Origin: Corynebacterium sp. 21KM1197
GTDB lineage: Bacteria; Actinomycetota; Actinomycetes; Mycobacteriales; Mycobacteriaceae
Assembly: GCF_033783015.1 (NCBI RefSeq)
Contig: NZ_CP123907.1
Location: forward strand, 310,001 to 374,000
Direction: 5' to 3'
Length of the DNA: 64,000 nt
The notes under the pieces are model-generated. The model ran no database searches. It was not told the DNA's origin and was given only the letters and a program-made list of their open reading frames with translations. A program made the translations under genes and the position numbers. Shown one piece after another: positions 9,817 to 18,536 of the stretch (position 1 is its first letter; each line of letters starts with the position of its first letter).

Positions 9817-10140
9817 GTGAGCGAGGATCGCGCAAACCAGACGGGGGCTGCCCAGCCCACGGGTAAGCGTCAGCGCACAGGTGCAAGCACCACCACGACG
9901 TCCTCCTACGAGGCCCAAAAATCCGCTCCCCAGAGCCCCGAGGACACCAAGCCCGGTGGTGGCCCGCTGCGGTTCCTGCCCGAGGTGGGCGCTGAGATCA
10001 AGAAGGTCATTTGGCCCACCGCCTCCCAGATGGTCACGTACACCCTCGTGGTGTTTGCCTTCCTCATCGTGCTCACTGCCCTGGTTTCCGGCGTGGACTT
10101 CGTGGTGGGCCTGGGAGTTGAGAAGGTCCTGGCTCCGTAG
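9817..10140 (+). CDS. secE: Preprotein translocase subunit SecE
   Basis: A 107-residue membrane protein with a polar, Ser/Thr/Pro-rich N-terminus of about 60 residues and a single C-terminal transmembrane helix (YTLVVFAFLIVLTALVSGVD). The motif EIKKVIWPT just before the helix is the conserved SecE signature that contacts SecY. GTG start preceded by AAGGAG. It is followed by nusG, the usual secE-nusG-rplKA order. Confidence 0.95.
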   Translation: MSEDRANQTGAAQPTGKRQRTGASTTTTSSYEAQKSAPQSPEDTKPGGGPLRFLPEVGAEIKKVIWPTASQMVTYTLVVFAFLIVLTALVSGVDFVVGLGVEKVLAP

Positions 10141-10168
10141 TAGAGTTTCACTCACGCTTTTAAAGAGA

Positions 10169-10204
10169 AATTATCCCGCTGCCCGCCTGGGTGGCGGGAT
10201 AATT
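10169..10204 (+). terminator. Perfect 11-bp hairpin after secE
   Basis: AATTATCCCGC (10169-10179) pairs perfectly with GCGGGATAATT (10194-10204) around a 14-nt loop. The A-rich 5' and T-rich 3' flanks suit an intrinsic terminator or an attenuator between secE and nusG. Confidence 0.6.
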
Positions 10205-10357
10205 CTTTGACTGTGGCACATGCGGTGGCCCCGTCTGATTCTTCCTTCCCCGACCGCTCGCGCGGCGGGAAGCCCGGAGGGGAATCAAGGAGGGCTAAAA
10301 TGGTCACCGCGTTTCCACGCCCCGGATAAACACGTATCTCAACCCCAGGAGCACACG

Positions 10358-11212
10358 ATGAGCGAGGATTACACCTCTCAGAACGATTCCGAATCCCCCC
10401 TGTTTGCCGCCGCGCGGGAGGCGATTCAGGATTCCGTGGAGGCCGAGGGAGCCACCGAGACTGCTGAAGCCACTGAGGCCCCCGCCGAGGAGCGCTCGGA
10501 TTCCGCCGCTGGGATTGAGGAGGCCGCGCAGGCCCCCGAAGCCGCCGAGTCCGAGGAGGATACCTCCGACGTCGAGTATCGTCGCCGCCTGCGCGAGTTC
10601 ACCCGTGATCTGAAGAAGAAGCCGGGCCAGTGGTACATCATTCAGTGCTATTCCGGGTATGAGAACAAGGTCAAGACCAACCTTGACATGCGCGCGCAGA
10701 CCCTGGAGGTGGAGGATTCCATCTACGATGTGGTGGTGCCCGTGGAGCAGGCCATCGAACTGCGCGACGGCAAGCGCAAGATGGTCAAGCGCAAGTTGCT
10801 GCCCGGCTACGTGCTGGTGCGCATGGACATCAATGACCGCGCGTGGTCCGTGGTGCGCGAGACTCCCGGTGTGACCAGCTTTGTGGGTAACGAGGGCAAT
10901 GCCACCCCGGTGCGCCACCGCGATGTGGCCAAGTTCCTCATGCCGCGCGCTGCCGTGGAGGGCGAGCAGAAGGCCTCCGCGAACGAGGTGGAGCAGGTGG
11001 TGGCCATGCCGGAGGAGAAGGCCGCGCCGAAGCAGCAGATCGACTTTGAGGTGGGCGAGGCCGTGACGATCCTCACGGGTGCCCTTGCCTCCGTGTCCGC
11101 CACGATCTCGGACATCGACTATGAGACGGGCAAGTTGCAGGCCCTGGTGTCCATCTTCGGCCGCGAGACTCCGGTGGAACTCACCGCGGATCAGGTGGAG
11201 AAGATCATCTAA
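10358..11212 (+). CDS. nusG: Transcription termination/antitermination protein NusG
   Basis: A 284-residue NusG. The first 85 or so residues are an acidic Glu/Ala-rich extension typical of actinobacterial NusG. The NGN domain begins at [18 protein letters not shown] and includes [13 protein letters not shown] and the TPGVTSFVG segment; the C-terminal KOW domain ([20 protein letters not shown]) binds S10 or Rho. The ATG at 10358 has CAGGAG upstream; the frame stays open further 5' without support. Confidence 0.95.
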   Translation: MSEDYTSQNDSESPLFAAAREAIQDSVEAEGATETAEATEAPAEERSDSAAGIEEAAQAPEAAESEEDTSDVEYRRRLREFTRDLKKKPGQWYIIQCYSGYENKVKTNLDMRAQTLEVEDSIYDVVVPVEQAIELRDGKRKMVKRKLLPGYVLVRMDINDRAWSVVRETPGVTSFVGNEGNATPVRHRDVAKFLMPRAAVEGEQKASANEVEQVVAMPEEKAAPKQQIDFEVGEAVTILTGALASVSATISDIDYETGKLQALVSIFGRETPVELTADQVEKII

Positions 11213-11232
11213 GTCCGCCGCTTGAAAGCATT

Positions 11233-11264
11233 TGTACCTGGGTCTATGGCCCAGGTACACTGTC
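11233..11264 (+). terminator. Hairpin between nusG and rplK
   Basis: TGTACCTGGG (11233-11242) and CCCAGGTACA (11250-11259) form a perfect 10-bp stem with a 7-nt loop, followed by CTGTCTTTT. A terminator or attenuator before the rplKA unit is likely; the 160 bp that follow would hold the rplK promoter or leader. Confidence 0.6.
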
Positions 11265-11425
11265 TTTTCGCGTGTGTTCAGCGCGCGCAGAAAACGTATT
11301 CATCCCCGGTGGCCGGGTTACGCGGAGAAACAGCATCAAGCTGCGAGCGGGGCCCGGCATCCGGACGGTAGGGGCGGCGCGGCCGTCGATACGCCCCGGC
11401 CGGTACCTAGGAAAGAGAGTGTGCG

Positions 11426-11857
11426 ATGGCAAAGAAGAAGAAGGTCACTGGCTTTATCAAGCTCCAGATCGAGGCCGGTGCCGCTAACCCGGCTCCGCCC
11501 GTGGGCCCCGCCCTGGGTGCGCACGGCGTGAACATCATGGAGTTCTGCAAGGCGTACAACGCCGCCACCGAGAGCCAGCGCGGCAACGTGATCCCGGTGG
11601 AGATCACCGTGTACGAGGATCGCAGCTTTGATTTCAAGCTCAAGACCCCTCCGGCAGCCAAGCTGCTGCTCAAGGCCGCGGGCCTCCAGAAGGGCTCCGG
11701 CGTGCCGCACACCAACAAGGTGGGTTCCGTGACGATGGCGCAGGTCAAGGAGATCGCCGAGCAGAAGAAGCCGGACCTCAACGCCCGCGACATCGACGCT
11801 GCCGCCAAGATCATCGCCGGTACCGCCCGCTCCATGGGCATCACCGTCGAGGACTAA
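11426..11857 (+). CDS. rplK: 50S ribosomal protein L11
   Basis: A 143-residue L11. It has the N-terminal proline-rich switch region ([20 protein letters not shown]) that binds thiopeptides and factor G, followed by [13 protein letters not shown] and the C-terminal rRNA-binding domain ending [14 protein letters not shown] at 11426 with AAAGAGAG upstream. It heads rplK-rplA. Confidence 0.97.
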   Translation: MAKKKKVTGFIKLQIEAGAANPAPPVGPALGAHGVNIMEFCKAYNAATESQRGNVIPVEITVYEDRSFDFKLKTPPAAKLLLKAAGLQKGSGVPHTNKVGSVTMAQVKEIAEQKKPDLNARDIDAAAKIIAGTARSMGITVED

Positions 11858-11924
11858 TTTTTCCCACGTGGCAGGGCCAGCTTCGGCCCGCTAGACCACA
11901 AGATTTTTTAAGGATCTTTGAACT

Positions 11925-12629
11925 ATGAGCAAGAAGTCTAAGGCTTTCCGCGCCGCCGCCGAGGCCGTGGATCAGAGCCACCTGTACAGCCCCCTCCAGG
12001 CCGCCAAGCTGGTCAAGGAGACCTCCTCCAAGAACTTTGACGCCACCGTGGACGTGGCCGTGCGCCTGGGCGTGGACCCCCGCAAGGCCGATCAGCTGGT
12101 GCGTGGCACCGTGAGCCTGCCCAACGGCACGGGTAAGACCGTGCGCGTGGTGGTGTTCGCGGAGGGCCCGAACGCCACCGCCGCCGAGGAGGCTGGCGCT
12201 GACGTGGTGGGCACCGCGGAGCTGATTGAGCGCATTCAGGGCGGCTGGACGGACTTTGACGCCGCCATTGCCACCCCGGATCAGATGGCCAAGGTGGGCC
12301 GCGTGGCCCGCGTGCTCGGCCCCCGTGGCCTCATGCCGAACCCCAAGACCGGCACCGTGACCACCGATGTGGCCAAGGCCGTCAAGGAGATCAAGGGCGG
12401 TAAGATTTCCTTCCGCGTGGACAAGGCCGCTAACCTGCACGCCGCGATCGGTAAGGCCTCCTTCACCGAGCAGCAGCTTGCGCAGAACTACGGCGCGCTG
12501 ATGGAGGAGCTGAACCGCCTCAAGCCCTCTTCTGCCAAGGGCATCTACATGAAGAAGATCACCCTCTCCTCCACGATGGGCCCCGGTGTGCCGGTGGACC
12601 CCTCCGTGCAGAAGAACTTTGACGCCTAA
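11925..12629 (+). CDS. rplA: 50S ribosomal protein L1
   Basis: A 234-residue L1, the ribosomal L1-stalk protein that in many bacteria represses its own operon. The signature [18 protein letters not shown] is intact. It lies 67 bp after rplK; AAGGATC precedes the ATG. A strong terminator follows. Confidence 0.97.
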   Translation: MSKKSKAFRAAAEAVDQSHLYSPLQAAKLVKETSSKNFDATVDVAVRLGVDPRKADQLVRGTVSLPNGTGKTVRVVVFAEGPNATAAEEAGADVVGTAELIERIQGGWTDFDAAIATPDQMAKVGRVARVLGPRGLMPNPKTGTVTTDVAKAVKEIKGGKISFRVDKAANLHAAIGKASFTEQQLAQNYGALMEELNRLKPSSAKGIYMKKITLSSTMGPGVPVDPSVQKNFDA

Positions 12630-12639
12630 GGCGCTCTAA

Positions 12640-12677
12640 GAAAGCCGCTCCCCGGTGCGTCCGGGAAGCGGTTTTTT
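12640..12677 (+). terminator. Terminator after rplA
   Basis: GCCGCT-CCCCGG pairs with CCGGG-AAGCGG (one bulge) and is followed by six T residues, a standard intrinsic terminator. Confidence 0.8.
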
Positions 12678-12816
12678 CATGCCCACGGCCACCGGAAGCA
12701 AGAAACGAGCAAGAAAAACTTTCCGCAGGTCAAGAGGGTAAAAAATGGTGAAACGGGGTGGAAAATGGGGGTTCTGCGGGATATGGAGCAAGAAAAATTC
12801 CGCCCCGCGCCGTAAC

Positions 12817-13791
12817 TTAGGCCCGCTTGCGCTTCCACTGCGGCAGCGCGCCGTACCCGGGGAGTACCGTGCCTCGCACGATGGGGTTGGTGGTGCGATA
12901 TTCCCCGGTGACGTCCAGTTCCTCCAGGATGAAGTCAATGACGCGGGGGGAGTAAAGGATGGCCAGGTGATCGCTGAAGTCGCGCACGGCACCCTCCTGC
13001 ACCAGCACGTTGCGGACGGTGGCACCGGGGCCCTCCTCAAGGAATTGATTGCGCCAGGGGGTCACGATCTCGTCGAAGCGGGTGCACAGGGTGGTGTAGC
13101 TGACCCCCGGCATGGTATCGCCCTCGCGGTTGATGTGACTCATCGCCTCGGAGCCTACGAGTTGATCCAGGGCGGCGTCGCCAAGCGTTTTCTTGACCAC
13201 GCTGCGCAGGGTGGGCCAGCGCTTTTCAATCTTGAGCCCCAGGGAACCGAAACCGGAGAGCGTGGTGCCGTGGTGGCTGGGAGTGATGGCGATGACCTTG
13301 CGCACGCGGTTCAGGGTGGGGTCCTCGGCGTTGGCTCCGCCGGAATCGGAGAGGTAGAGCCGGGCCTGGCTCATGCCCTGGGAGTGTGCCAGCAGATCTA
13401 CCTGCGGTGCGCCGGTGCGCTCCAGGACGCTGTTGATAAAGGCGGCCACTTCGGGCTGGGCTTCGAGGATTGACTGGGTGCCGTAGATAGCGCGGGGGCG
13501 GCCGGTGAGAGAGGAGGTATCGCGTCCGTAGTTGAAGGCAAATACGCGGTGCCCGGCGGCGGCGAGTTCCGGGGCGATTCTTGACCACGTGTTATAGCTA
13601 TTCAGCCAGGTTCCGTGCACCAGCACCACGGGCACTTGTCCCTCTTCCAGGGGGGTATCCCAATCGTTGATTCCGTGGGGCATCCACTCGGGGTGCTTGA
13701 TCGAGCGGAGGAAGGCGGCAAGAAAGTTCTTGGAGGCCCGGACGTTTTCCTGGGAGGAGACCTGAAGCTTTGTTGTCATGAAGAACACCAT
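12817..13791 (-). CDS. Alpha/beta-hydrolase, class 2 lipase/esterase family
   Basis: A 324-residue hydrolase on the minus strand. It shows VPVVLVHGTWLNSYNTW (oxyanion-hole region) and the nucleophile elbow in LLAHSQGMSQARLY, the pattern of lipase family 2 / EstA-like triacylglycerol lipases; the likely acid and histidine are in the C-terminal third (FDEIVTPW and FSDHLAIL). No signal peptide is visible, so it is probably intracellular unless the start is wrong. ATG at 13791 (MVFF) or 13779 (MTTKLQ) are both possible and neither has a clear binding site. It sits between rplA and rplJ in opposite orientation. Confidence 0.82.
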   Translation of the reverse strand: MVFFMTTKLQVSSQENVRASKNFLAAFLRSIKHPEWMPHGINDWDTPLEEGQVPVVLVHGTWLNSYNTWSRIAPELAAAGHRVFAFNYGRDTSSLTGRPRAIYGTQSILEAQPEVAAFINSVLERTGAPQVDLLAHSQGMSQARLYLSDSGGANAEDPTLNRVRKVIAITPSHHGTTLSGFGSLGLKIEKRWPTLRSVVKKTLGDAALDQLVGSEAMSHINREGDTMPGVSYTTLCTRFDEIVTPWRNQFLEEGPGATVRNVLVQEGAVRDFSDHLAILYSPRVIDFILEELDVTGEYRTTNPIVRGTVLPGYGALPQWKRKRA

Positions 13792-13840
13792 ACAAAGATT
13801 CGCGGGATTTTGTTAGACTTTGCCTAGAAAAATAGGGATT

Positions 13841-13868
13841 TTGTTCTTTCCTGCGCTTGAGGTAGGGT
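13841..13868 (+). promoter_or_regulatory. Candidate promoter of rplJL
   Basis: TTGTTC (13841-13846) and TAGGGT (13863-13868) are separated by 16 bp, ahead of the L10 leader. The -10 fits the corynebacterial TANNNT pattern. This is pattern matching only. Confidence 0.35.
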
Positions 13869-13924
13869 ATCCCTCGAAGTTTGAACGATCGCGCGTCCGC
13901 GCGCCTAGCTCAAGTTTCACCTAA

Positions 13925-14065
13925 GACCGTCGGTTATCCGCTCCCCGCGGATCGAAGGTTCCCGGCTTGCCGGGGCAACCCACGCAGGAGACACTTTCGA
14001 GCCACCGCCTTTCTATTGGGAAGGCCTCGGCCCCTGTGCTTCCTGCACGGGGGCTTTTTCTTACG
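13925..14065 (+). promoter_or_regulatory. Ribosomal protein L10 leader with attenuator hairpin
   Basis: The GC-rich untranslated region before rplJ contains several short helices and ends in a terminator-like hairpin: GCCCCTGTGC (14030-14039) pairs with GCACGGGGGC (14045-14054, one G-T) followed by TTTTTC. An autoregulatory L10(L12)4-binding leader in this position is known from many bacteria. The gene-specific kink-turn was not modelled, so membership of that family is inferred from position and the hairpin. Confidence 0.65.
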
Positions 14066-14119
14066 AGAGAGTCTCCGGGCGGAAAACACGACAAGTTCAA
14101 GAGGAAGGAGGCGAAGTAC

Positions 14120-14635
14120 ATGGCTAACCCGAAGAACGAGGCGGATCTCAAGGAACTGAAGAACCGCTTTGCCGAGGCGGACAGCGTGGTGCTCACCGAG
14201 TACCGCGGCCTGAGTGTTGCGCAGACCACCGAGCTGCGCACGGCCCTGGGTGATGACGTCCAGTACTCCGTCGCCAAGAACACCCTTCTGAAGCTGGCCG
14301 CCAAGGACAGCGGCATCGAGGGTCTCGACGATTACCTCACCGGTCCCACCGCCATCGCCTTCATCAAGGGCGAGGCCGTGGATGCCGCCAAGGCGATGAA
14401 GAAGTTTGCCGAGGATAACAAGGCATTCATCGTCAAGGGTGGCTACATGGACGGTGCTGCTCTGACCCCGGAGCAGGTTCAGGCCATTGCGGATCTGGAC
14501 AACCGCGAGACCACGCTGGCCAAGCTGGCTGGCGCTATGAAGGGCAACTTGGCCAAGGCCGCAGGCCTGTTCAACGCCCCCGCTTCTCAGGTGGCACGCC
14601 TTGCCAGCGCGCTGCAAGAGAAGAAGGAAGCCTAA
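14120..14635 (+). CDS. rplJ: 50S ribosomal protein L10
   Basis: A 171-residue L10, base of the L7/L12 stalk. The N-terminus [13 protein letters not shown] is followed by the [15 protein letters not shown] region typical of L10, and a helical, Ala/Lys-rich C-terminus binds L12 dimers. The ATG at 14120 has GAAGGAGGCG upstream; the longer open frame from 13967 is leader RNA. It is paired with rplL 76 bp downstream. Confidence 0.96.
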   Translation: MANPKNEADLKELKNRFAEADSVVLTEYRGLSVAQTTELRTALGDDVQYSVAKNTLLKLAAKDSGIEGLDDYLTGPTAIAFIKGEAVDAAKAMKKFAEDNKAFIVKGGYMDGAALTPEQVQAIADLDNRETTLAKLAGAMKGNLAKAAGLFNAPASQVARLASALQEKKEA

Positions 14636-14711
14636 GACACCGCGCATTACCGCGCACCATTAAACCCACACCGCGAGCCACGGCGGCTCGCACAATAGAA
14701 AGGATGCCATT

Positions 14712-15098
14712 ATGGCTAAGCTTTCCAAGGACGAGCTGATCGAGGCCTTCAAGGAGATGACCCTGATCGAGCTCTCCGAGTTCGTCAAGGAGTTCGAAGA
14801 GGTCTTCGAGGTTACCGCTGCCGCTCCGGTGGCCGTGGCTGCTGCCGGTGCCCCCGCTGAGGGCGCCGCTGCCGCTGAGGAGAAGGACGAGTTCGACGTC
14901 GTGCTGGAGGACGCCGGCGCTAAGAAGATTGGCGTGATCAAGGCCGTGCGCGAGATCGTCTCCGGCCTGGGCCTGAAGGAGGCTAAGGAGCTGGTGGAGT
15001 CCGCTCCCAAGGCTATCCTCGAGGGCGCTAACAAGGATGACGCCGAGGCCGCCAAGACCAAGCTGGAAGAGGCTGGCGCGAAGGTCTCCCTCAAGTAA
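14712..15098 (+). CDS. rplL: 50S ribosomal protein L7/L12
   Basis: A 128-residue acidic stalk protein. N-terminal dimerisation segment ([20 protein letters not shown]), an Ala/Pro/Glu-rich hinge near residues 37-58, and a C-terminal factor-binding domain with [29 protein letters not shown] precedes the ATG. A terminator follows. Confidence 0.97.
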   Translation: MAKLSKDELIEAFKEMTLIELSEFVKEFEEVFEVTAAAPVAVAAAGAPAEGAAAAEEKDEFDVVLEDAGAKKIGVIKAVREIVSGLGLKEAKELVESAPKAILEGANKDDAEAAKTKLEEAGAKVSLK

Positions 15099-15116
15099 TC
15101 TCCCGGAGATACTTTC

Positions 15117-15157
15117 ACCCGGTTCTATCGCTGCGGCGATGGGGCCGGGTTTTCTTA
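15117..15157 (+). terminator. Terminator after rplL
   Basis: ACCCGG and CCGGGT form the outer stem, ATCGC/GCGAT the inner one, followed by TTTTC. It ends the rplJL transcript. Confidence 0.75.
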
Positions 15158-15298
15158 TGCGCACCTTTTCATGTGGCCTGTATTGATTGGAGATGGTGGG
15201 CGGCGGGTGTAACTTTTCCTTACGATAGAAAACATTTTGCGGTTCGCCTGCTCCGCTCTGGGGTAGCAATGCGCCCTGGAAGATGAGGCGGATATTGT

Positions 15299-16359
15299 AT
15301 GAATGATAAAACAAGCCGCAATCACTTCTGTCATGCCGATTATCGCCGGTGGTTTCTAGCGGAGACGTCCTTGGAGTTCTCGGCAAGCATGGGCTTGGCG
15401 ACGACCCTCGTGTTAGTGCAGGTAACAGGATCGATTGCTGTTGCTGGAGTGATCGGTGAGGTATCGTGCCTGGTCAGCATGGTGGCTACGCTTCTGGGCG
15501 GGGCCTGGGGGATGCTCGATTTCGGCGCGGACTATTACTGAGAACGGGGGCGTGTGCCTTAGTTATTCAGTTTTTCCTCATTATTTTCTTCTTTTTGGAG
15601 ATCTTCCCGGTCGGATGGTTTGATCGCCGTTTTGTGTGTTGGGGCTCAGGATTTGATGTCCTTCCGAGATCCGATAGTGGATGCTGCGCTTAAACAGATA
15701 ATCAAGCCGGAGGAGTTGCCTCGCGCAATGAGCGCTGCGCAGGCGCGTTCCTCCGTGTTTTCTATGATGGGTGGCTTTTGCGGTAGGAGCGGTGCTTCCC
15801 TTTCTGGTGCGCGGAATCTGCGACGTAATTTTTACCTTGTTGATTCGTATTGCTCAAGCGGACCTTGGTCCCTGTGCGGAAGTGCGGGATAATTGGAATG
15901 TGGTGCGATCCTTCTGAGGGGCATGATTCGGGCACTGTTGGGTTGGCGTCGGCGGGGTTGTGGGAGCGGCGTTGGCTCCCGTGTTCACCGATCGCATACC
16001 CGCAGGTAGACTGGTCATAGCTGGGTTGGCGTGGGTCGTTGTTTTACTATCGACGATCTACCTGTTGCCACGTCCCCTCTGGGTACTGGCGATACGGGCC
16101 GCGCTCTCCATGATTCTCTCTCCTGCCTTAAATGGTGCCCTCTTTGGGTATGTATTTTCCGTGACGCATGAGGGATTGCAAGGCAGGTCATGGTGACCTT
16201 CTCCATCTTGGGTGGTGTGGGCACGGCTGTGGCTCCGGTACTGGTGAGTCGGGCGGTGGCCCGGGGGTATGATTCCCTACTCGGGTTGGGGCGGGGGTGG
16301 GGGCCGTCGGGGTGGTGTGGCTTGCTTGCTCTCGCGAAGTGAGGGGCATGGCTCTGTAG
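15299..16359 (+). pseudogene. Decayed major facilitator superfamily transporter
   Basis: Fragments of one MFS permease are readable in different frames. The start (15299) reads to MATLLGGAWGMLDFGADYY and then stops at 15541. A middle part around 15655-15780 reads SFRDPIVDAALKQIIKPEE. A later part around 15960-16190 contains hydrophobic helices (IAGLAWVVVLLSTIYLLPRP), and the end reads on through VTFSILGGVGTAVAPVLVS, after a shift near 16285, to a stop at 16357-16359. At least three frameshifts and missing segments make it non-functional. Base composition is less GC-rich than the flanking ribosomal genes. Substrate unknown. Confidence 0.75.
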
Positions 16360-16673
16360 GATTCGGGTGCTTTAGGGCGGCGAAATTAGTTCTGCGAGTC
16401 ACAATTTCTTCCAGCATGTGGAGGTGACTATAAGAGGTGATATGCGGGCCTACGCAGTTGCCTTGCAGGTGAGGGGGAGGATAGTATTTACGTGGAGTCT
16501 TGTCTCCTAGTCAAGTGTCACAATTTGATTAAGAAGATAAGCCTTTTACGATTGGGAAATATTGTGTTTCTTGAGTTTCCTCTTAAGGAATAAGATCCCT
16601 TCGCTATTCTTTTAGGTAGGTGGATGTATGGATGGAATAACTGGATTCTCCCTAAAGGGTGGGGAGGTGTAAT
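16360..16673. other. Non-coding, AT-rich gap before the surface-protein fragment
   Basis: About 310 bp with lower GC than its surroundings and no supportable gene. It ends in a good ribosome binding site (GGGGAGGTG at 16661-16669) for the ATG at 16674, so it probably carries the promoter of the broken surface-protein gene. No clear -35/-10 pair was assigned. Confidence 0.5.
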
Positions 16674-17107
16674 ATGAGAAACTCTGTTTTTGGTAGTCTG
16701 CGCGCTAAGCGGCACGGTGGCCTTTTGGTCACCTGTATTGTTTTGGTGATTGCGCTTGTTGCTTCCATGAGTTTTGCGGTGGTCAATGCCGGTAAGGCTA
16801 ATGCTCTGGAAGATGGTTCCAGGGTTGCTGTCAGTGCGGTGGAAAACCGTGCTGGGCATGACCAGTACAACATGATTTATGATATGGACCCCAACATGCC
16901 GGATTCACTTCCCGGCATGCGCGTGGAAACTCCCGTGGGGGTGAGCCTGTTTGACTATGCAACGGGCGATGGGATCGTTGGTTTCTGTATTGACGTGACC
17001 AGGATTGCTCGTACGGGTGACCCCGGTACGGTCATGGGCTGGAAGGAATACTCGGCCCTGGGTGGTAATAACCGTGCTCCGGTGCAGAAGAGCCCGGAGA
17101 AGCGAGC
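16674..17107 (+). pseudogene. 5' fragment of a thioester-domain-type surface protein, cut by an IS element
   Basis: The ATG at 16674 has GGGGAGG seven bases upstream. The product begins with a basic stretch and one hydrophobic segment (LLVTCIVLVIALVASMSFAVV), a signal peptide or anchor, then an extracytoplasmic part containing TPVGVSLFDYATGDGIVGFCIDVTR split over the segment at roughly residues 83-107. The Cys in GFCID resembles the reactive Cys of thioester domains in Gram-positive adhesins. The reading frame is lost at the IS boundary after about 144 residues. The C-terminal part of the gene continues at 18537, so the protein is broken. Confidence 0.75.
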
Positions 17108-18536
17108 GTGTCAAGTTGTTTGTGTGTGGGGCGGTTTTCTTAGAGGTATTGGTCGAAGCGGTCGGGGTAGGCCACGGCCATCTGGTTGATGGCTTGCTTC
17201 CAGCCTGAGACTTTCGCTCCTTCCACAAGCCTCCCGGCGGTAGCCGCGGCCTTTTTACCTTCCTTGGCCCTGCGAGCAGCGCGTTTGTCTTCAATATTGC
17301 AGATCATCAACCACAAGGTCTTCAACGCGGATTCGTCGTTCGTAAACTGCACGCGGTTGCGGGTGGCTTTGCGCAACTCGTTGTTAAACGACTCGATGGA
17401 ATTGGTGGTGTAGATGACTTTGCGCGCTGCCGGAGGGAACTGCAAAAACGGCACGAACCTCTCCCATGCGTCCTGCCACACCTTGACTGACCTGGGATAT
17501 TTCTGGCCAAGACCCGAAGAAGCAAACTCCTCGAGTGCAATGGCAGCACTGGAGCCATCAGGGGCGGTATAGACCTTCTTCAAGGCCGCTGAAACCGCCT
17601 TACGGTCCCCGTAGGCAACCCACCTGTTAGCAGCACGAATCAAGTGCACAACACAGGTTTGTACCATCGATCCCGGCCAGGATGCCTCCACAGCCTCAGG
17701 CAGGCCTTTGAGCCCGTCACAGCAGACAATGAAGACATCTTTGACCCCGCGATTAGCCAGATTCGAGCACACATGGGCCCAAAACGACGCGCCTTCTTCC
17801 CTCGCGATCCATAGCCCCAAGATGTGTTTGATGCCGTCGAGATCCACCCCAATGGCCATATACGCGGACTTGTTGACCACGCGCCCGCCCTCACGGACTT
17901 TAATGCGCAGCGCATCAAGGAAAATGACGGGGTAGAACTCATCTAACTGGCGGTTCTGCCACACCATGACCTCATCAAGGACAGCGTCAGTCACCGCAGA
18001 AATCGTCTCGTGGGAGATATCAACACGCATGGCAGTAGCCATATGGTGTTGGATATCGCGCACTGTCATGCCCCCGGCATACAAGCTCACAATCATGTCG
18101 TCAACATCGGTCAAACGCCGCGAGCCTTTCGGGACCATGGTCGGAACAAACGTCCCGGCCCGGTCCCTGGGAACCTCGACAGTTACCGGACCGTAGTGAG
18201 AATCCACGGTCTTTGGATACGCCCCGTTGCGGTGGTTGTCTGTGCCTAGTGCTGCTTTAGCGTCTCTATCCCCTGGCCGGTAGCCCAGGTGGGCATCCAT
18301 CTCGGCGTTTAAACCCCTGGTAATCGAGGCTTGCAACATCCCACGCACCAAATCGTTGGCGTCGGTGGTTGAGGTGCCTAAATCATCAATGAGCTTCGCG
18401 ATCTCAGGGTTTGCAAGCAGCTTTTTCTCAATCGCGTCAATCTTGGCCTTATCAGCCGGATCTCGTCGTGTCACAGTAGTCATTCTGGCTTGTCTCCTTA
18501 TGCGGGATGGAATCCCACACACAAACCATCAGACAC
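17108..18536 (-). mobile_element. IS256-family insertion sequence
   Basis: The element is about 1.43 kb with imperfect terminal inverted repeats of 23 bp (19 of 23 identical). The left end begins GTGTCAAGTTGTTTGTGTG at 17108 and the complement of the right end begins GTGTCTGATGGTTTGTGTG at 18536. It carries one intact transposase gene. The 8 bp flanking each side (AAGCGAGC on the left, TCTCTGAT on the right) do not match, so no target duplication is visible. It lies inside a surface-protein gene. Confidence 0.85.
17140..18483 (-). CDS. IS256-family transposase (mutator type)
   Basis: A 447-residue DDE transposase, complete. The catalytic region shows the first Asp in VIFLDALRIKV, the second in VCCDGLKGLPEA, the C-x2-H motif in CVVHLIRAANRW, and the Glu in YTTNSIESFNNELRK, the signature of the IS256/mutator family. 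The ATG at 18483 (MTTVTRRDPADK) follows GGAGACAAG; an upstream in-frame ATG at 18522 is less likely because it falls within the terminal repeat. It is probably active as no disabling change is seen. Confidence 0.95.
   Translation of the reverse strand: MTTVTRRDPADKAKIDAIEKKLLANPEIAKLIDDLGTSTTDANDLVRGMLQASITRGLNAEMDAHLGYRPGDRDAKAALGTDNHRNGAYPKTVDSHYGPVTVEVPRDRAGTFVPTMVPKGSRRLTDVDDMIVSLYAGGMTVRDIQHHMATAMRVDISHETISAVTDAVLDEVMVWQNRQLDEFYPVIFLDALRIKVREGGRVVNKSAYMAIGVDLDGIKHILGLWIAREEGASFWAHVCSNLANRGVKDVFIVCCDGLKGLPEAVEASWPGSMVQTCVVHLIRAANRWVAYGDRKAVSAALKKVYTAPDGSSAAIALEEFASSGLGQKYPRSVKVWQDAWERFVPFLQFPPAARKVIYTTNSIESFNNELRKATRNRVQFTNDESALKTLWLMICNIEDKRAARRAKEGKKAAATAGRLVEGAKVSGWKQAINQMAVAYPDRFDQYL

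Noticed and set aside
18513-18536. An in-frame ATG in the IS end as a new start for the adhesin fragment
   Set aside because: It would give a protein with no signal peptide; it is best treated as part of a broken gene.
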